Below are positions 39,458 to 53,214 of a stretch of DNA of 64,000 nt, piece after piece. A program made the position numbers and the translations under genes. The notes under the pieces are model-generated. The model was given only the letters and a program-made list of their open reading frames with translations, did no database searches and was not told where the DNA came from. This DNA comes from Lepidonotus clava (Eukaryota > Annelida > Polychaeta > Phyllodocida > Polynoidae), in assembly GCA_936440205.1 (NCBI GenBank), contig OW387146.1, positions 47,172,426 to 47,236,425 on the forward strand. The letters are read 5' to 3'. How positions within the stretch are numbered: position 1 is the first letter of the stretch; every line of letters begins with the position of its first letter.

Positions 39458-41804
39458 ATGCTGTATCAAAACTGGGTGATAATTGAATATTATATCACAC
39501 CTATGTGTCCAATCAAAACATTTAAGGTTGAAGCCAAGAGGGAACCTTGGGTAACAAACGAGTTGCTTGAATTAATCCATGATAAGGACTTGGCCTGGAA
39601 AGCTGCTAAATTATCTAAAGATCATGATGATATTTTGCTTGCTAAAAGGTTGCGTAATGATACCCTTAAAGCCGTTAGAACTGCCAAAAAGAACTTTGTC
39701 CAAGATGTATTGGTGGAGCAGGAAATGTCACCCAAAAAATTCTGGGATAAGATAAACTATGTGATCCCATCCAGCCATATCACATCTGCAATCAATATAA
39801 TGGATGCTAACTCAAAAATGGTGATTCCAGACACAGACACACCTGAGTATATAAATAATTTTTTTTGTGAGTATTGGGAAAAAACTTGCTGATCAGATTG
39901 ATTCACCTATTGAAAACCATCTTTTTACTTCTGTCCCAATGTCGTACATGGAATCAATTAGTACTTCTGAGGAAGAGGTTACTAAGATAGTCAAAAACAT
40001 TGATATTCATAAATCTTCATCAATTGATAACCTCTCCTCTAGGATACTAAAAGATGCCTTTACTGTCATAATACCGCAATTGACATACATGTATAATGTA
40101 TCTTTTACGAATTGTGAATTCCCTGAGAGCTGGAAGATTGTGAATGTAATACCATTATACAAAGGAGGGGATAAATCCTGTGTTAACAACTATAGGCCTA
40201 TTTCCCTACTCCCACTACCAGGCAAAATAGCTGAAAGGATATTACATACAAAATTGTCTGAACATCTTGAAATGAATAATTTTTTTGATGCAAACCAGGG
40301 AGGTTTCAGGAAAAATAATTCAACTGTTAATACAATTGCAAAATTTACGGATGACATATTATTTAATATTAACAAACGAAAGTATACAATTGCATGTTTT
40401 ATTGACTTAACCTAAGCATTTGATACGGTAAATCATGATATCTTAATAAAAAAACTTGTTACCTTTGGTTTTCATACAAGTACAATTTCCTGGATCTCAA
40501 ATTATCTCAGTGGTAGGAGACAAAAATGTTCAGTCAATGGCCTTACTTCACAACCAATGAATATTACCTGTGGCGTTCCTCAAGGCTCCATCTTGGGCCC
40601 ATTGTTATTTTTATTGTATATTAATGATCTTGGTAACTATATTTGTAACGCCAAATTTCATTTATATGCAGATGATACGGTTTTATATGTTTCACATGAA
40701 AATGAATGTACTGCTCATGCCTTGCTAAAAAATGATTTAAGCACATTGGGATCATGGTGTCAATCAAATAGATTGACAATAAATAGTTCCAAGACCAAAG
40801 TGATTTTATTTGGAACCAAAAATATGTTGAAAAAAGCTCAATACCTGGATGTGTTTATAAATAACTATAAGCTAAAATATGTCAAAGAATTTGTTTATCT
40901 GGGAATCAAGCTTGATGCTAGATTAAATTTTGAACTTCATGCTAAAGAGTGTGTTCCAAAGGTTGCACACCGTCTTCACCAGTTAGCTATGGTTCGAAAG
41001 TATATCAGTGTACAACAGGCTCTGACCATTTATAAGAGCAAGATACTCCCTTACTTTGATTATGGTGATATGTTTATGTTGAAAGTTAGTAATAAACTAA
41101 TTGATAAACTACAGAAATTACAAAATAGGGGACTTAGGATTGTTTTACAAAGAGAAAACCGATGTAATGTTGCAGAACTTCACAAAGACTGTAGGGTCAA
41201 TTATCTTACTGATAGAAGACAGGTTCATCTTTTGAATTATGTTTTTCCTAGGACAAAACTTGATTGTTATATAGACCAAGGTGTTAGGAACTTGAGAAGA
41301 TATGATGCCCCCATACTTTTTCAGCATTTCAGTAACAATGTTACCTTTGAAAGGAGTATGCTATACCAAGGTGCTATCTTCTGGAATAATTTATCTCCAG
41401 AAATCAGGTCAATCGAGAGTTTTTCCGAATTCAAAAACAAAAATAGATTAATCCTGCTAGATAAGATAGAACTTTATTAAAACCCTGGGTGTACAAAATA
41501 TTTATCATAATTGACATTATTGATTATGTACTGATCAGCCTGTTTGTTAAACTATTGATATGTATTTAATTCCTGATTCCTATGGCCTGTGGTTTTTTTT
41601 GTGTTTTTTTTTCTGTATTGTTTGTTTGTTTGTTTTTTGTTTTCTCTCTATTATCTTTTTATTGTCCACACGTCTCTGCATGCTATTATAACTATTACTA
41701 CTATGTAAAATTATCTTGATGTACTGGAATTGCAACGAAAACTAGCGGAAGCTAAATTGTATATTTTCCAGTATAAAAATAATCATCTAAAAAAAAAAAA
41801 AAAA
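39458..41804 (+). mobile_element. 5'-truncated CR1/Jockey-type LINE
   Basis: Starts inside the linker between endonuclease and RT (MCPIKTFKVEAKREPW) and ends in a 3' UTR with a tail of about 17 A (41,788-41,804). RT motifs: GGFRKNNSTVNTIA, motif A CFIDLT-stop-AFDTVNHDIL, CGVPQGSILGPLLFLLYIND, and catalytic YADDTVLY. The C-terminal region ends LYQGAIFWNNLSPEIRSI. Two defects are visible: a frameshift near 39,860-39,890 and an in-frame stop at about 40,413 in motif A. The 5' truncation is typical of target-primed reverse transcription. The fragment at 6,742 is closely related. Confidence 0.93.
40557..41480 (+). pseudogene. LINE RT C-terminal half
   Basis: Longest open part of the LINE above (307 codons). 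It contains VPQGSILGPLLFL, YADDTVLY, and the thumb/C-terminal region with KTKVILFGTKN, YLGIKLD and YKSKILPYFDYGD. The ATG at 40,557 is internal to the RT and is not a genuine start. Confidence 0.9.
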
Positions 41805-41810
41805 GCAGCC

Positions 41811-42229
41811 CTGTATCACCCTCCAGGGTGGTACAGACACTTATATTTTTTGATAATTCACTAAAAAATGAAATAATTGAGAAATAAAATAACTAGCCTA
41901 TGCATTATCTGCACAACATTCATAGCTACATTTTTACATGCTTACTGTTTGTGGATTGAATGGATATCAAAAAAGATATATGAAAAAACTCATGAACATG
42001 TTCAGCATCACAGCCCTACCATCACTGATTGCTGTGCGTCCTCCCTTGGGAGCTCAGATCTAACAGAACAGGTATAATCAATCCATAACCAACCTCGAAG
42101 GGGTTCCTCGGGGAGTCAGCCCCTCGGCTGGACCCTGATACCAGTCTATGGGTCCTGCCCTTTGGCTGATATTGGGGTCCAGCCGAGGGGTGCTCAACCC
42201 CCTTGTACCCCCTTCTTAGTTGGTTTTAT
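41811..42229. mobile_element. Two-hairpin repeat element H1, copy 2
   Basis: Inverted relative to copy 1. A near-perfect palindrome (CTGTATCACCCT...AGGGTGGTACAG, 41,811-41,836) is followed by CCTTGGGAGCTCAGATC and then a 145-bp imperfect palindrome (42,085-42,229) that starts ATAACCAACC and ends AGTTGGTTTTAT, with CCCCTCGGCTGGACC and its complement inside. The length, 419 bp, equals copy 1 (about 422 bp). It abuts the A tail of the LINE at 41,804. Confidence 0.75.
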
Positions 42230-43564
42230 GTATGCCTATTTACCAATTCCGGAAAAGTATGATAAAGGGCATGGACATGGTAGGTAGTGGTCAATCAGAA
42301 GCAAATGAGCAAATGCAAATCATCATCTCTAACTGCCAGACTGAATGCCCAAAATAAAACTCAAATTTCTGTAATGCTTTTGCGTGGGAGCTCACATTCC
42401 TCTTTGAATTACCTCTTATTATCACTTTGTCCATGTTAAGTGCCATTAAAAATATGCAAATAACAGTGTACCAGTACCCAAGGAATTGCTGACTTGCGAC
42501 TTGCTGCACACAATGCCAAGTGGATGTGTCAAGTTTTCTACTGCGCTGTGCTCAAGTCCTAATCATCATATTAATATATTCTGTGGAAATCCATGAAAAT
42601 AAGCTATTTTTCACTACAACAACATTATCCTTACAACAACAAATTGATATCGTCTGTGACTTCTGACTCAGATTGTAAGATCGGTTCACGCATTATAAGA
42701 TAGTCTAACAATGAATTCATGTGTGACTTTGATATCAGTGACCAAATGATTATTGTTTTGTTCTTACCAGCGATGGAAGTGCCACTCCTGCACTGAAGCT
42801 AAATTTATCCAAGTCCTCAACATATGCTGAAAAGTTCAATCAGGAATATTATAGGACATGTAGGGTTGTAATTAAATGTAACAATATACCTTGCATGGAT
42901 GTGGAATATAAATTACTTTTCAAATGAATGCACCGTGACGTTACGAATTTTCTATGGAGATTGAAGTCTAAAATTATACAACTCATTATACAAATTTGGG
43001 TTTTGAAACATATACTGTTACATTTCCTTTGCCAGTGCAATTCAAGATTACAGTGAAACAACAAAAGGGAGCTACATATTCAGAAACAATTTTTATTTCC
43101 CACATTTTTTAAAAGTTGCCACGAAATCCATGAATGTTGCTAAGTCTATCATAACACTAAGTAATTCACTGACTTTTTATTTGAAAACCTTTAAAAGCAA
43201 AGAGTTGATGAGATGTTATTTGAAGTAACTCAAATAAATATGTTGAACCTATCTCTACAAAATGAAAAACTAAATATCCAATAGTATCTATGTCAGAGGG
43301 CCATGTGTCGTTTCAAATTTGTAAGGATAAAAAATAAATTACCATATTTCCGTATAGTATTTTCTTACAAGTTTAGGGTAAAAACATGGAAAAACCCTTT
43401 TCCACTTAATAAATGATTCGTCATGATGAACACTAGGTGTATAGCTAGCCAGTGATTCAGATCCAAAACGAAGACAATGCTTTTCAGAGGGTAAGTTTAT
43501 TATAGAATATTGAAATGCAACACAATTGCCTATATAATTCGCAATGAGTCCAATGTCTTTATGC
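42230..43564. other. AT-rich sequence, no feature seen
   Basis: Only short open frames on the minus strand, none recognisable. Confidence 0.5.
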
Positions 43565-44040
43565 ACATGTAAAGTTCAGCTTCCCTATTGCTAGTCTTCC
43601 TGACTCCGTATAGTCTCACAGACTGATGTAATTCCCTTACTGGTCACCAGATCCCACCACAGATGCAATGTTTCTTACTACCAAGCTCCTGAATCCCTAA
43701 GATTCGTATTGATCCATATGTGTATTGTCTCTGCCCCATACTGGCTACTACTTCTCTTTCATACCCATGATTATTGATTTCCCAAGGTCGTGCTGTCGCT
43801 GATAGATTAGGCTTCCTGCTGCTACCGGGATGCAAGTTTGTCATATCTACCTTAGGCGCTACCTATAGCTTTTATTTAACTCCCTTATAATTTTGAACTA
43901 TTGATAATGTTTCAGATCATAACCCTTCGCAGTCTGGTGACCTTTCTTTCATCTTAGTAACTAATTATTCAAGTGCTGCCACTAATCATATGTACAAGGT
44001 ATTAAAGTCTACCTCATGCAATGACTGCACCCCAATGGAA
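43565..44040 (-). repeat. Dispersed repeat R1, copy 4
   Basis: Matches copy 3 in the same orientation: CTGACTCCGTA, TGGTCACCAGAT, CTGAATCCCTAAGA, ATTGATTT-CCC, then TCTGGTGAC-TTTCTTT and TGTACAAGGTATT in order. It is the most diverged copy. Confidence 0.65.
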
Positions 44041-46310
44041 ATTAAATTCTTGAGGCCCGAATTGGGAGAAATCTAAGTTTTTATTTTATTAACATAATTT
44101 GATTGTATGTCTGAAAATAAGAATATTAGGTAACTAAAATAGATTGATGGAGATGAATATAATGAAGGGTGATGATGAAAGTTGTTGTCGGATGGGTTGG
44201 ACGGTAAAGTTGTAGAAAGGAGGGGAGGTATATGTGTAATAGGGAGTTGTTGATGAAGAAGGAGGAGGTGGGGAAGGTGGTAGTAAAATGTGATGGGATT
44301 AGTAATGGGTAAATGTAGTAAGATTATTGAGGAAATTTTCCACTAGGTGGCAGCATTGAGTACCTGCTATCTCTGTGGCCTGTGTAAGCAATTGTACTAA
44401 AGAATCTGCGGAAAGTTGCTAGCCGCCTAAGGTTTAGATGTTAAAAACACTAGTACTGCTGCTAATTAAATAAATGGTGTTATTATTGAATACATTTGTT
44501 GATGTGCCCTAACTAAGAACATGAAAATTATTTGTCACTTTCATAGTGAAAATCTTAAAAAAATAATAATGTTAGTTCCCTAATCACAAGACCTTAGAAC
44601 ATTTTAACTCGTAAGTTACACTATCCATCTCAAACTGGCATATTTACTTGTTAAACTCATTTTTACTTTATTTTTATGCTTTAATGATATATTCAACTTA
44701 CCTTTTATGACAAAGTAGAGAAGATCAATGAAATCTTTGTTCATAGATTGAGCAATGATCATGAACTCATGATCCTTCTTTGGATTCTGGAAAATAGAAT
44801 AACAATTAATGTGACAAACATTTTATCATGTTCACATTATTACTATGCCACCTATTTGTAACAAGATACAACAAAATGAGTCTCACATCAGACATTATCA
44901 AACTCAGATATGGGGCTCTGAAGTTGGAAAATGGTCAAAGCATCAAGAACGACTTCTTTGCATTTTCTCATTCTCTATTATCAGGACTACATTTACAATG
45001 TACAGCACAGGTACGTCAAAAATTGGACTCTATGTACATTCGGATAAACTTTTCCCATGTCATATGTTTTAAAAATATTCCTCTCAGCTGACATATGCTA
45101 AACTCTTTTCTGAACATTTTTAATATATTCAATGTGATTATGATTAAAAAACACATTCACACACGATTCACTAACCCCTCACATGTACAGAATGCCCACC
45201 AGACAGCTGGTGTCCCTCATCTGTCAGTGGGGGTGTCACATTGCACCTTGTGATTGGGCACTAGAGGTGGACAGTTTAACTTACCATGTTCACCTCCTCA
45301 ATTTAACATTCAAAAACAGATGAAAGCTAATCATTTATTTGGTTACTTTCATAATTAATCTCCAGTAACAGAGGTAGCAAAGAAGTCTGACCAAAAAACA
45401 ATAAAAAACAGGATGTGTTTAGGAGAATTTTGGCTGTACCCTAACTTATTTATAAGCAATTTTTAATAATTTGTTGAAAAAAAATTGACCCTCCCCCCTC
45501 TGCTCAAGGCATGTATTTTAGATGCTAAAAATGGTTTTAGAGGATATGTGGAATTTTTTTGTATTGCCAACACTGGCCAGGTCCCTTCGATAATTAAGAA
45601 AAAAAAAATTGTTTGACATTCCTACCCTATTGTGTTAGACCTATGGTACCTGAACACGACTTCTTTTTTTTGGCCTCATGAATATAATTATATGGGCAAA
45701 TGTTTCTCAACATTAGTCAATTTTGAACAAAGATTTTTGAGAAAATGAAATCAGCCACAAACACTTTTGACATGAAAGGGTCACAGTACTAATGTGATCT
45801 ATAGCTGGCACAGGCAGCAAGTTTGATTGGAAAATATTAATGGATCTTTCTATTTTCCAGAAAGGCAAATGCACTAGTTCTACCACTGCACGAAAAATGG
45901 TCTTTACTATGGCTTTCCATTCTAAGTAAATGTTGTTATAGTCTAGGAGCCGAATCTGAAAATCCTGATCTACACTAAATGGTGAGCCACCTGGATTTTC
46001 TTTATTTCTTTTCATCTCAAAGTACCCTAGGGACCATGGATCAAGAAGGTTCTGAAATATTCAGGTATGCAAACACTAATTCGCGATGTGAGCTTAATTA
46101 GCAAAAAATGAAAAATGCATTATTTCTTAATTTCTAAGCAAATATGTAAGGTATGATAACAAACGATATGTCATCTGAAAGGTAATTCATTTCCTGACTT
46201 TATGGTATAATGTTTGATATTGTTATTAATCATGGCAATGAGTAATTAAAGAAAAACAGTCATTTCAGTCAAAATCATTAGAACTCAAGGATCCAAGGTT
46301 AAACTTTAGA
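44041..46310. other. AT-rich sequence, no feature seen
   Basis: A purine-rich stretch lies at 44,215-44,285. No gene or repeat copy is supported. Open frames near 44,828-45,091 show no domain. Confidence 0.5.
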
Positions 46311-48520
46311 TTTTTTTTGATTTTTTGAAACAGTTTTATTAAGCTGGAAGGGTTTCAGTTTACATAACTGGTTTCCGGCCCCGCCCAGCAATGGTGCTTT
46401 ACAAATTTAGGTGGTAGCGGGAAACCATGAAATATAATCAGCAAACAAGTTTTAGAACATTACTACAAGACAATATGGTTGATTTATGAGATGAGATGTG
46501 CATGAAAAGACATTAAAGTTTTACAGTTGTAAACAGTTGGATTCATAACGGGGTTTTAGTTGTAATGATTGCTTAGTCAAACATAATTATCTTTTAAGCA
46601 CTAAAGGTGAAAATTATTCGAATCATCTGTCAAAGACAGTTTGAACTGTCCCTTCCTCTAACATTTTCTCAATGTTCCTTCTAAAAACAGTCTTCCAGTC
46701 AATTTGCCATATGTTTAATGGGAGACTATTCCACATTTGTGAGCTGTAGGAAAATGGTGAGTGTTGAATTCTACAACTTTTGGGGATGGGCGATTTAATT
46801 CTTAGACCATCATTGTGTCTGGTGACCCTGCCATGATCAATTAGTTCCACCCTGTTGCTATAGATACTCTTCCAGATTTGGACTAATAACGCTATGTTTC
46901 TTCTTAAAGTTAGTTTCTTGATCTTAAGAGTACGGTGAAGATCATCCACACATTCATCCCTAGGATCTTTAACCTCCAAGCATAGTCTTATAGCATTGTT
47001 CTGTAGGGTTTGTAAATGATCAAGGCAGCTTACAGGTAGGGATGTAAGAAAAAACGAGCCGCAGTTTATCACTCCAATAAACATTGATTTGAGAATACTG
47101 GTGGTAGCATTTGTAGTGATTTGATATCGAAGTAGTTTTAATAAAGAGAGTTTGTGGTTTCCTAATTTCCAGACACTATATATCATTAAATTGACTTTTC
47201 ACACAGAGACCACAATACAGTTCCACACCCAAGTACCTAAAAACCGTCTCAAAAAGCAACAGAGAACCATCTATGTTAAGGGTAGCCTCTATAATCCATG
47301 GCACACCACATGTACAGTTGGTATTAGTAGGTTGAAAAATTTGGACCTTTGTCTTACTCGTATTTATTGTTAGCTTGTTTTTACGACTCCACTTAGTTAT
47401 AATATCCAGTCCATGTTGTAGTTGGGTGTGGGACTCCACCACGTTTACCGGTTTTAGTTCTTTGAAGAATACAAGATCATTTGCATACATAAAGGTTTTC
47501 GAATGAATAACTCCTTGAGTGATATCATTAACATAAATAAGAAACTACAGCGGCCTGAGAACACTACCCTGCGGTACACCACAGGGCACCGACACCAGTT
47601 CTGACATGTTATTGTTAATAAAGGTTTGTTGTTTTCGATCAGTCAAATAATTCTGGGCCCATCTCACCACTGTATCATAAAAATGTGCCTTATACAGTTT
47701 TCCAGTAGAATTCTGTGGTTGACCGTATCGAACACCTTTTTAAAATCTCTGTATACTGCTTGTACAAAGTTATCATCATTTAGGGACATGTACTGGCAGA
47801 AGTGAGATGGGCCTGAAATCTCCAGGCTCCATCGGAGCTGAAGTCTTAGGGATGGGAACCATTGTGGCAATGTTACATGCTTTTGGGTATTCACAAGTGT
47901 TAATAGATTTATTAAACAAAGTCAGAAATTGTTCAGGGATGCACTTAAAGATCATTTCCATCATTGTCTTTAAGATTCCCAAAGGCGTTCTCATTTGGGC
48001 TAAGTAGGGTTTTTATGATATCACATAATTTTTTGGGGTTTCTGTAGTGAATATTAAGTTGTCCCTTAACAAAGTCAGATTTTGCCTTTCTGACTAAACG
48101 ATTTGTAAGATTTCTTAATCTCCTAACCTCTTTCTTATCATGTAATTACTTACTTTTGAGTGCCCCCCTTTGTGCTGCATCCCTGTCGTGCATATATTCA
48201 ATTAACTCCTGCGTTAGCCAGGCTGGCTTATCCCTTTTCGATTTAAAGGTCTTAACAGGAATCATTGAGTCTAAAATACTTTAGACATTATCATGAACAT
48301 ACTGCCACATCAAATCAACACTGTCCATATTGGTAAGCAAGTCCCAGTCAACATCATTTACTCTACAAATAAATAACCTTTCATCAAAGTTTTTATAAGA
48401 GCGGCAGGTGAAGTCACTCACTGCAGCTGGTTTCTTTAAATATTCTTTCTTTATGTTAATAAAAACAGGAACATGGTCAAATTGAGAAACCAAGTAGTAG
48501 GTATACATAAAGGGGAGCTT
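46311..48520 (-). mobile_element. Decayed LINE, CR1/Jockey-type, distinct family
   Basis: Minus-strand pieces appear in the right order. 48,508-48,281: FDHVPVFINIKK, end of the endonuclease. 48,280-48,010: a KTFKSKRDKPAWLT linker. 47,994-47,776: FRPISLLPV. 47,894-47,664: DFKKVFDTVNHRIL, motif A. 47,490-47,176: an altered motif C MYANDLVFF in place of YADD, then LTINTSKTKVQIF and FRYLGVEL. 47,186-46,623: the C-terminal domain ending SSQMWNSLPLNIW. Frames are broken several times. A T-rich end at 46,311-46,328 would be the A tail. Confidence 0.85.
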
Positions 48521-50548
48521 TAGGCAGTTTTTGAAGCATCTGATTTTAATGTAGAAATCATTTTTTGCTGATCAAATTCTAACCGACTACTGGTTCATTT
48601 TGCACTTGTATTTAAAAAGGAGAGATATCTCACAGGTTAAACTCATCATTATCAAGCAGAAACTACAAGTAGCCTATGCATTTTTAAAGAAATTATTACT
48701 CCCATTGCATGCACCCTTCAGAAAACATAATATGTAATCGAAACAAGTAGTTGGTCATTTGAAAAGTGATTAATTTAAACATGCAATTAGGCATCTCTTT
48801 GCTATAACTCTTCTATAAATTCACCAACAGCTGCTGCCTACAAACTGTATGAACAGACCTAGGAGTGAGCCTACATCTTACCGGGATTCTGTGCAAGAAC
48901 TAGCCATTATCTACCCTTGAGTGCCCAACAGCAGGAATAATACAGGTCTGTACTCTCTCAAGCGGCAACCAGGAATGAGTGACCAACAGCCACCTATGGC
49001 TATGGAATAGCAACAGCTGCCCTTCTTGTCTTTGATGGTCACTCACCACCAGGAATGAGCCAAGACCAGGATGTTTTGTGGCAAGTGAAACATAAATACG
49101 TGTTGTGTTATACCTGGGTGCACTTGCCCTGTCTCCCCACTCTAGATCTTCAAAATAAATGGAAACCCATCAGCTTTCTCCAGTATAGAAAAATACCCCC
49201 ATTTTGCTAACTTTCTGCCCCGAAAAGGACCCGTTTTTCATTAGAATGTGAATCTTTGCCTGCAAAATTTCACCCCCTTATTCTTAGAAATGACAATAAA
49301 TAGAAATCCAAGTTCCTTTTTTAAACAAGAAATAAGCTACTGAAATATTTACTATTGTACTACTAGAACTGAAAAGTATACACACAAGTTTTTACGCATA
49401 TTTATAAGAACACATAAAAACAGCTATATTTCTTGATTTTAACTGCATACAAGTCTTTTGTGGTAAAAAAAGTATCCCTTTTCTCCATTTTGCTAATTCT
49501 GCAGTTAATTCTATACCCTCTTTCCATATTTCACTGACATGCAAACTCTTTTAAATTGACCCCCTTTCTCCACGATTTTAGAACGCTGATGCATATTCAG
49601 TAGGCTAAAGAGTGTAGGTACTGGGTGCACACGCAGGTCAGATAAGGTTTCTAAAGGTCTTATTTTGGTTTTGCTGTTTATATGGCAATTAGAAATTTCT
49701 TGTTTTGCAGTCTGGTCTTATAAAGGTCTTACCTTGATTTCTATCAATGCATGGGCACCCTGTGTACTGGTGAAGAACATAATATTGAGAATCAGTTTGT
49801 ATTGGTGTTAATGTTGGTGGATGACCCTGTGTCCAGGGCAATGGGTTACTTTGACGTTCGCAGGCGCGGATTTAGGGGGGCGTGCAGGGCGCACCCCCCC
49901 CCCCTTATTTGTGGCCCAAATATTAAATGTTTTGATGTAAAATTCCTGGGCCCGGAGGGCTCTGGGAAAAATTTTGCTATAGCACACCCACTCTTTTGAA
50001 AATCCTCTGCTTTCTGGTCATCGCATACATCAAGGGACCGAGGTTTAACAGCAAGTTCCCACCCCGAAGCCCTGTGTCCTTCTATCCCAGCCGACAACCT
50101 AGCCCTCCTGGACACTTACTATTAACAGTCCCACGTGAAGCTAGGTTGTAGATGCTTAAGTGGGCCGGTCCGGGGCATGTGTGGCCAAGAACTAGCGTGC
50201 TGCAACACATCCCCTCCCCTGCTCCCCCACCTCCAGTGTGTAGGCAATATCCAAGCTAGGGAGGTTTTCTACCGAGGAAATGAATTCCATTTGTGAAGTA
50301 TTTTGCCCTGGTTGCGTCACAGTGACACTTAAATAATCACGGTTCCTGAGCCTCAATACTAGGCCAGAGAGACTAAAGTAAACAGTTTATTTTTACTCAT
50401 TCTGATTAGACTTGTGTATCAACTACAGCCGGGACATAAGAGTCAAAGTGCTTGTAAACTGTAACCACTGACCAACAGCGTTGGGGAAAATACTGCCCAA
50501 TCTAGGCCAATCTAGGCCAAAGTGGCAGGCCATGGCTTGGGAGGTATA
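48521..50548. other. AT-rich sequence, no gene seen
   Basis: A segment at 49,862-49,910 (GGCGCGGATTTAGGGGGG then a C-run) resembles the left end of the short element at 4,171. CCAATCTAGG is doubled at 50,498-50,518. Otherwise nothing is supported. Confidence 0.5.
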
Positions 50549-51005
50549 CAGTAGAAACTCTCTAATACGACCAACAAAGGGACTGGAGCAAAAGTGGTCG
50601 TTATTTGAGGTGGTCATTTTAGTGAAGTACACCCAATAAGTAATGAAATTGGCAAATGATTAGATTTTGAGGCCAAGACCCTTTATGATCTCGTCGTTTA
50701 ACCAGATTCACAATTAAACATAAATCAAATATATGCTTATGGTTGTACTTTATTCAATATGATAACCAGATAAATATGTATACAAAATCTGATTGCATTA
50801 AGATGCCTTTTGTGAAAATAGTTTAAAATATGATTTAAGACAAAATATAGTCTATTAAGTCTCATGCTGATCTAAAAGAAATGATCTCAACTGACTGAGA
50901 TCAAGGATAAACGTTTCTTGAGAAATTAAAAGAACTAAGTCTTTATTTTAAAAGATGTGGTCTCTAATCAATATGTCTTGGCTTAAAGAAGCCATCAAGA
51001 GTGGA

Positions 51006-52020
51006 CTACTTCTTAGCTTTAGTCAGTTTTTCTTTGTTGAATCCTTGTTCTGTCGCCATTACAGAGACTGTATGTACGTGTATGAAATGCTCCCGAAGGG
51101 AAACTATCATGTCATGAGCTTGGCTGTCTGAGAGCACTTTGTCATGTTCCACCTCTCCATCTGATTCATCTGATTCTACTTGAGCTAATTAAGCTGTCTC
51201 TACCTTACCTAGAGGTTCGCACCTATGGGTCTCATCCTCCATGATTTTTGACGAGCGGTTGATGCAATTGAGTTGTACTCTTCTGCTGACATGGGTTGAG
51301 GCAGACTCAGGATTTCGTTGATTCTCAGGAGCAACTGGGACAAGGGCAGGTCGTCCTCCTCATCATCAAATTCCTCCTCCTCTTGAGAGTCTTGTTCAGG
51401 GGGGAGCAGGGTCACACCTGCTTTGAGGAAGCATTTTCTGACTGTCTCAGCTTTTACTGCCTTGATTGCACTATTCAGCCATTGAATAACCATGAGAAGG
51501 TTGACAGACTTGATGATCAGTTTGAGGTCAGGGCAGGACTCTGCCTTAGTGATGACATACTCTAGAAGTCGTCGCCTGTATTGCAGTTTGACAGCCTATG
51601 GAAAAAAATGTGTTTATTATGTAAATGATCCATCAATTAAGTTTAATTTTTTTACAAGTGAATCATAAATAATTCTAAATAGAGTTATCATTTTGAAATC
51701 ATTTTAATAATGATACATTTATAGAAGGTCTAACCAGCATGGATGATGCATATTTAAAGGAGCTACGATCTACCTTTGATTAAGATAAGTTTTTTGTGAA
51801 ATCTGGATGAAGGATTGATCTTGGAGCGATTGTTTTTTTTTTTGAAGTCCAGTTTAATTAACAAACCTGGATAATGCCTTGACCAAGGGGCTGAAGGTAG
51901 GATGGTGCCTTAGGTCAACATTAGACAGATGCATGTCCTTTAGTCGAGATGGGGCATTGTCTAATAGCAGCAGAACATTCCGCCGCCGAGTCCTCATGCA
52001 TTGGTTGAATCCCATAACCT
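51006..52020 (-). pseudogene. Tigger transposase, C-terminal part
   Basis: Reading downward, 52,020-51,870 gives MGFNQCMRTRRRNVLLLLDN with APS following, the second catalytic aspartate region (LLLLDNAPS), then LSNVDLRHHP. After a 260-base gap, 51,600-51,209 gives AVKLQYRRRLLEYVITKAES and the C-terminal block WLNSAIKAVKAETVRKCFLK, then an acidic stretch. 51,190-51,006 continues as VEHDKVLSDSQAHDMIVSLR and ends at a TAG. The NAVLQPLDQGII-type segment carrying the third catalytic residue is missing in the gap, and frames shift, so this transposase is dead. Confidence 0.82.
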
Positions 52021-52355
52021 ATTTTTTTTTTTTTTTTTTTTTTTTGAATTCATTTCTTTATTCAGGCAAATAAAAAGTTATACAACTTGTTTTCATTAAG
52101 TCCCTGAGTTATATAGGCAGGCCTATACCAACATAATGTTTAGATCAATTCACTTGTCATTTTTCCGTGAAATAAAATAGTTAACATTTGCATTCAAATA
52201 GAAACGATTCAAGTATACAATTAAAATTCAAACCCAAAAGTATTTGAAGAAAAGTCAGAAGAAAATGACTATAGATGTATAAATAATTCTAAAATCAAAA
52301 ATCAATTCAGTATCACATAATAATAGGAGAAAGAATACAAGATCACATCATACCA

Positions 52356-53204
52356 TTAATAGTTTTCCAATACATCTTTGAGAATTTTGGTTTGCATATC
52401 CTTAAATTCTTTATATGTACCAGTATTCCTATCTTTTGCCGATAATGCATTCCATTGTAATGCACCACGATAAAAAAGGTTATGTTTAACTTTTTCAATA
52501 TTTGGTTTATACACATTAAAAACTGGTGCTGTATGTAATCTTGTTTTCCTTACAGGTTTTTTTAGAAATTGTACATTTTTAGTCTGTTTATACATAAAAT
52601 TGTTTACATGACATACTCTCCTGTCACAAAGTTTTGCTATTTTACAACGTTGACAAAGATCTTTTTTAGAAATATAATAGTTTTCATTCAAACATAAACG
52701 TAACCCTCTAAAAAACAATTTGTCAATGTCATTTAAATTTTTAGTTGATGTCCCACAATAAATTATATCTCCATATTCAATAAAGGGTAGCACCGTTGAT
52801 TTAAAAACTGTAACACTTGCTTTGACATTTAAGTATTTCCTAATTCTTGTAAAAATGTACAATTTGTGTGCCACAATTTTAGATAGCTCAGTAATGTGTT
52901 TATTAAAATTCAAATGCTCATCAAGAGTAAAGCCTAGGTATTTATATGAACATACCCTATCCAGTACAATCTTGTTCAGGGATAAATCTTTATTAAGGTG
53001 TTTACTCTTTTCTACATTTGCTCTAGTACCATAAACACAGAACTTAGTTTTTTTAATATTTAATGATAACTTATTTTTCATACACCATTCATAAATAGCT
53101 GTTAAATCATCCTGGATTAACTCAAAGGCTACTTCCATATTATTATTATGTACATATAGGACTGTGTCGTCTGCGTAAAGGGAGACCTTACTATTGCTGA
53201 CCAC
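52356..53204 (-). pseudogene. LINE ORF2, C-terminal part after a frameshift
   Basis: 282 codons starting just upstream of the catalytic YADDTVLY (residues 10-17), then LSLNIKKTKFCVYGTRANVE, YKYLGFTLDEHLNF, FKSTVLPFIEYGDI and the terminal LFYRGALQWNALSAKD. It is the continuation of the frame at 53,215-55,230. The methionine here is internal. The break is a short indel in the TA-rich stretch at about 53,215-53,225. Confidence 0.9.
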
Positions 53205-53214
53205 TCGAGATATA

